This document shows positions 63,744 to 64,000 of a stretch of DNA of 64,000 nt, piece by piece. The notes under the pieces are model-generated. The model was not told the origin of the DNA and made no database searches. It saw nothing but the letters and a program-made list of their open reading frames with translations. The DNA is from Lachnospira hominis (ex Liu et al. 2021) (GTDB taxonomy: Bacteria > Bacillota > Clostridia > Lachnospirales > Lachnospiraceae): assembly GCF_014287955.1 (NCBI RefSeq), contig NZ_JACOPD010000010.1:1-64000 (forward strand). Direction: 5' to 3'. Each line of letters opens with the position of its first letter. Position 1 is the first letter of the stretch. Position numbers and translations under genes: made by a program.

Positions 63744-63840
63744 AGAATATATTCTAATACAAGGCAAAGTAAATTTTTCTTATTTTCTATTTAACATTCT
63801 TTATTCCGGTTTTTAAGTATCCGCCAAAAGCGGCTTTTTG
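63744..63840 (+). ncRNA. Possible small RNA or attenuated leader ending in a terminator hairpin
   Basis: From the predicted start near 63744 to the hairpin CCGC-CAAAA-GCGG (63821-63833), followed by CTTTTTG, is about 97 nt with no coding frame of note. CCGGTT and AACCGG flank the hairpin, so an alternative longer fold exists. It may be a free small RNA or the attenuator of the gene starting at 63944. Confidence 0.4.
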
Positions 63841-63894
63841 TAATTTATAACCGGATATTCGCACACATGTGCTCCAGAAAATCTATCAATTCAC

Positions 63895-63924
63895 TTGCCG
63901 TCAATCCCAATAATCAGGTATAAT
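63895..63924 (+). promoter_or_regulatory. Promoter of the right-edge gene
   Basis: TTGCCG (63895-63900) and a perfect TATAAT (63919-63924) are 18 nt apart, with AAAGGAA and ATG following closely. It lies after the terminator-like hairpin at 63821-63840. Confidence 0.45.
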
Positions 63925-63943
63925 TAAAGAAAGGAAATACTGA

Positions 63944-64000
63944 ATGTCCAGTACACCATACGATGATGTATTCCGTACACTTCTTACTGATTGTACGGAA
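63944..64000 (+). CDS. Start of a gene cut by the window edge, Rpn/PD-(D/E)XK transposase-like
   Basis: Nineteen codons starting MSSTPYDDVFRTLL behind AAAGGA. The opening closely resembles the N-terminus of Rpn-type recombination-promoting nuclease/putative transposase proteins, which are numerous in Lachnospiraceae. With so little sequence this is a guess; the gene continues beyond the window. Confidence 0.45.
   Translation, partial: MSSTPYDDVFRTLLTDCTE

Overview
This window looks like chromosome from a low-GC, endospore-forming Clostridia, most likely a gut Lachnospiraceae. The support is A+T-rich intergenic DNA, strong AGGAGG ribosome sites, sporulation genes (yyaC-type protease, spmA, spmB), a Gram-positive Tad/Flp pilus locus of the kind found in Lachnospiraceae, a large Firmicute-type SRP RNA beside dnaX, and several families I know mainly from that group. 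Most genes lie on the minus strand. I see no tRNA, prophage, insertion sequence or CRISPR array. No rRNA is inside the window, but a promoter of rRNA type at the left edge points leftward out of it.

Layout. 1-3.5 kb: a cvpA-like gene, a membrane-anchored beta-propeller protein and a LysM protein with a degenerate JAMM/MPN-like domain. 3.7-10.2 kb: yyaC-like spore protease, a coiled-coil membrane protein, an aconitase-family hydratase with a HIT protein, a soluble histidine kinase-like protein and a flavodoxin-SCP2 fusion. 10.2-20.1 kb: a complete Tad pilus operon read leftward from a TTGACA-N17-TACTAT promoter: prepilin peptidase, TadZ, TadA ATPase, TadB, TadC, a 58-residue Flp1-like pilin, a DUF5702-type protein, a TadE-like pilin ending in two Cys/His modules, a second small A24 peptidase, a second TadE-like protein and an FHA protein. 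20.4-32.3 kb: small proteins, aquaporin, GH25 lysozyme, spmAB, nudC, two CobW-like GTPases (one very His-rich), aroA, citrate synthase, a GNAT, a YcxB-like protein and an SDR.

32.3-38.9 kb: uvrC-hprK-ROK glucokinase-murB-rapZ-whiA, linking repair, carbon control and cell-wall synthesis; the hprK leader holds repeated Shine-Dalgarno/hairpin modules. 39.0-45.1 kb: ECF sigma, RsiV-like anti-sigma, MoxR, DUF58 and a TgpA-like transglutaminase, a probable envelope-stress operon. 45.4-51.6 kb: an iron alcohol dehydrogenase with a Rex-like operator at its promoter, transketolase, and a TPR protein with an AAA-like domain that has lost catalytic residues.

51.7-61.1 kb: dnaX-ebfC-recR followed closely by three genes resembling the A, B and C subunits of Wadjet/MukBEF-type condensins. 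No JetD nuclease gene is present. This is the most interesting system in the window. 61.1-64 kb: SRP RNA with a perfect consensus promoter, tRNA adenosine deaminase, a GNAT, a DUF6128-like protein, a possible small RNA, and the first 19 codons of a gene cut by the right edge.
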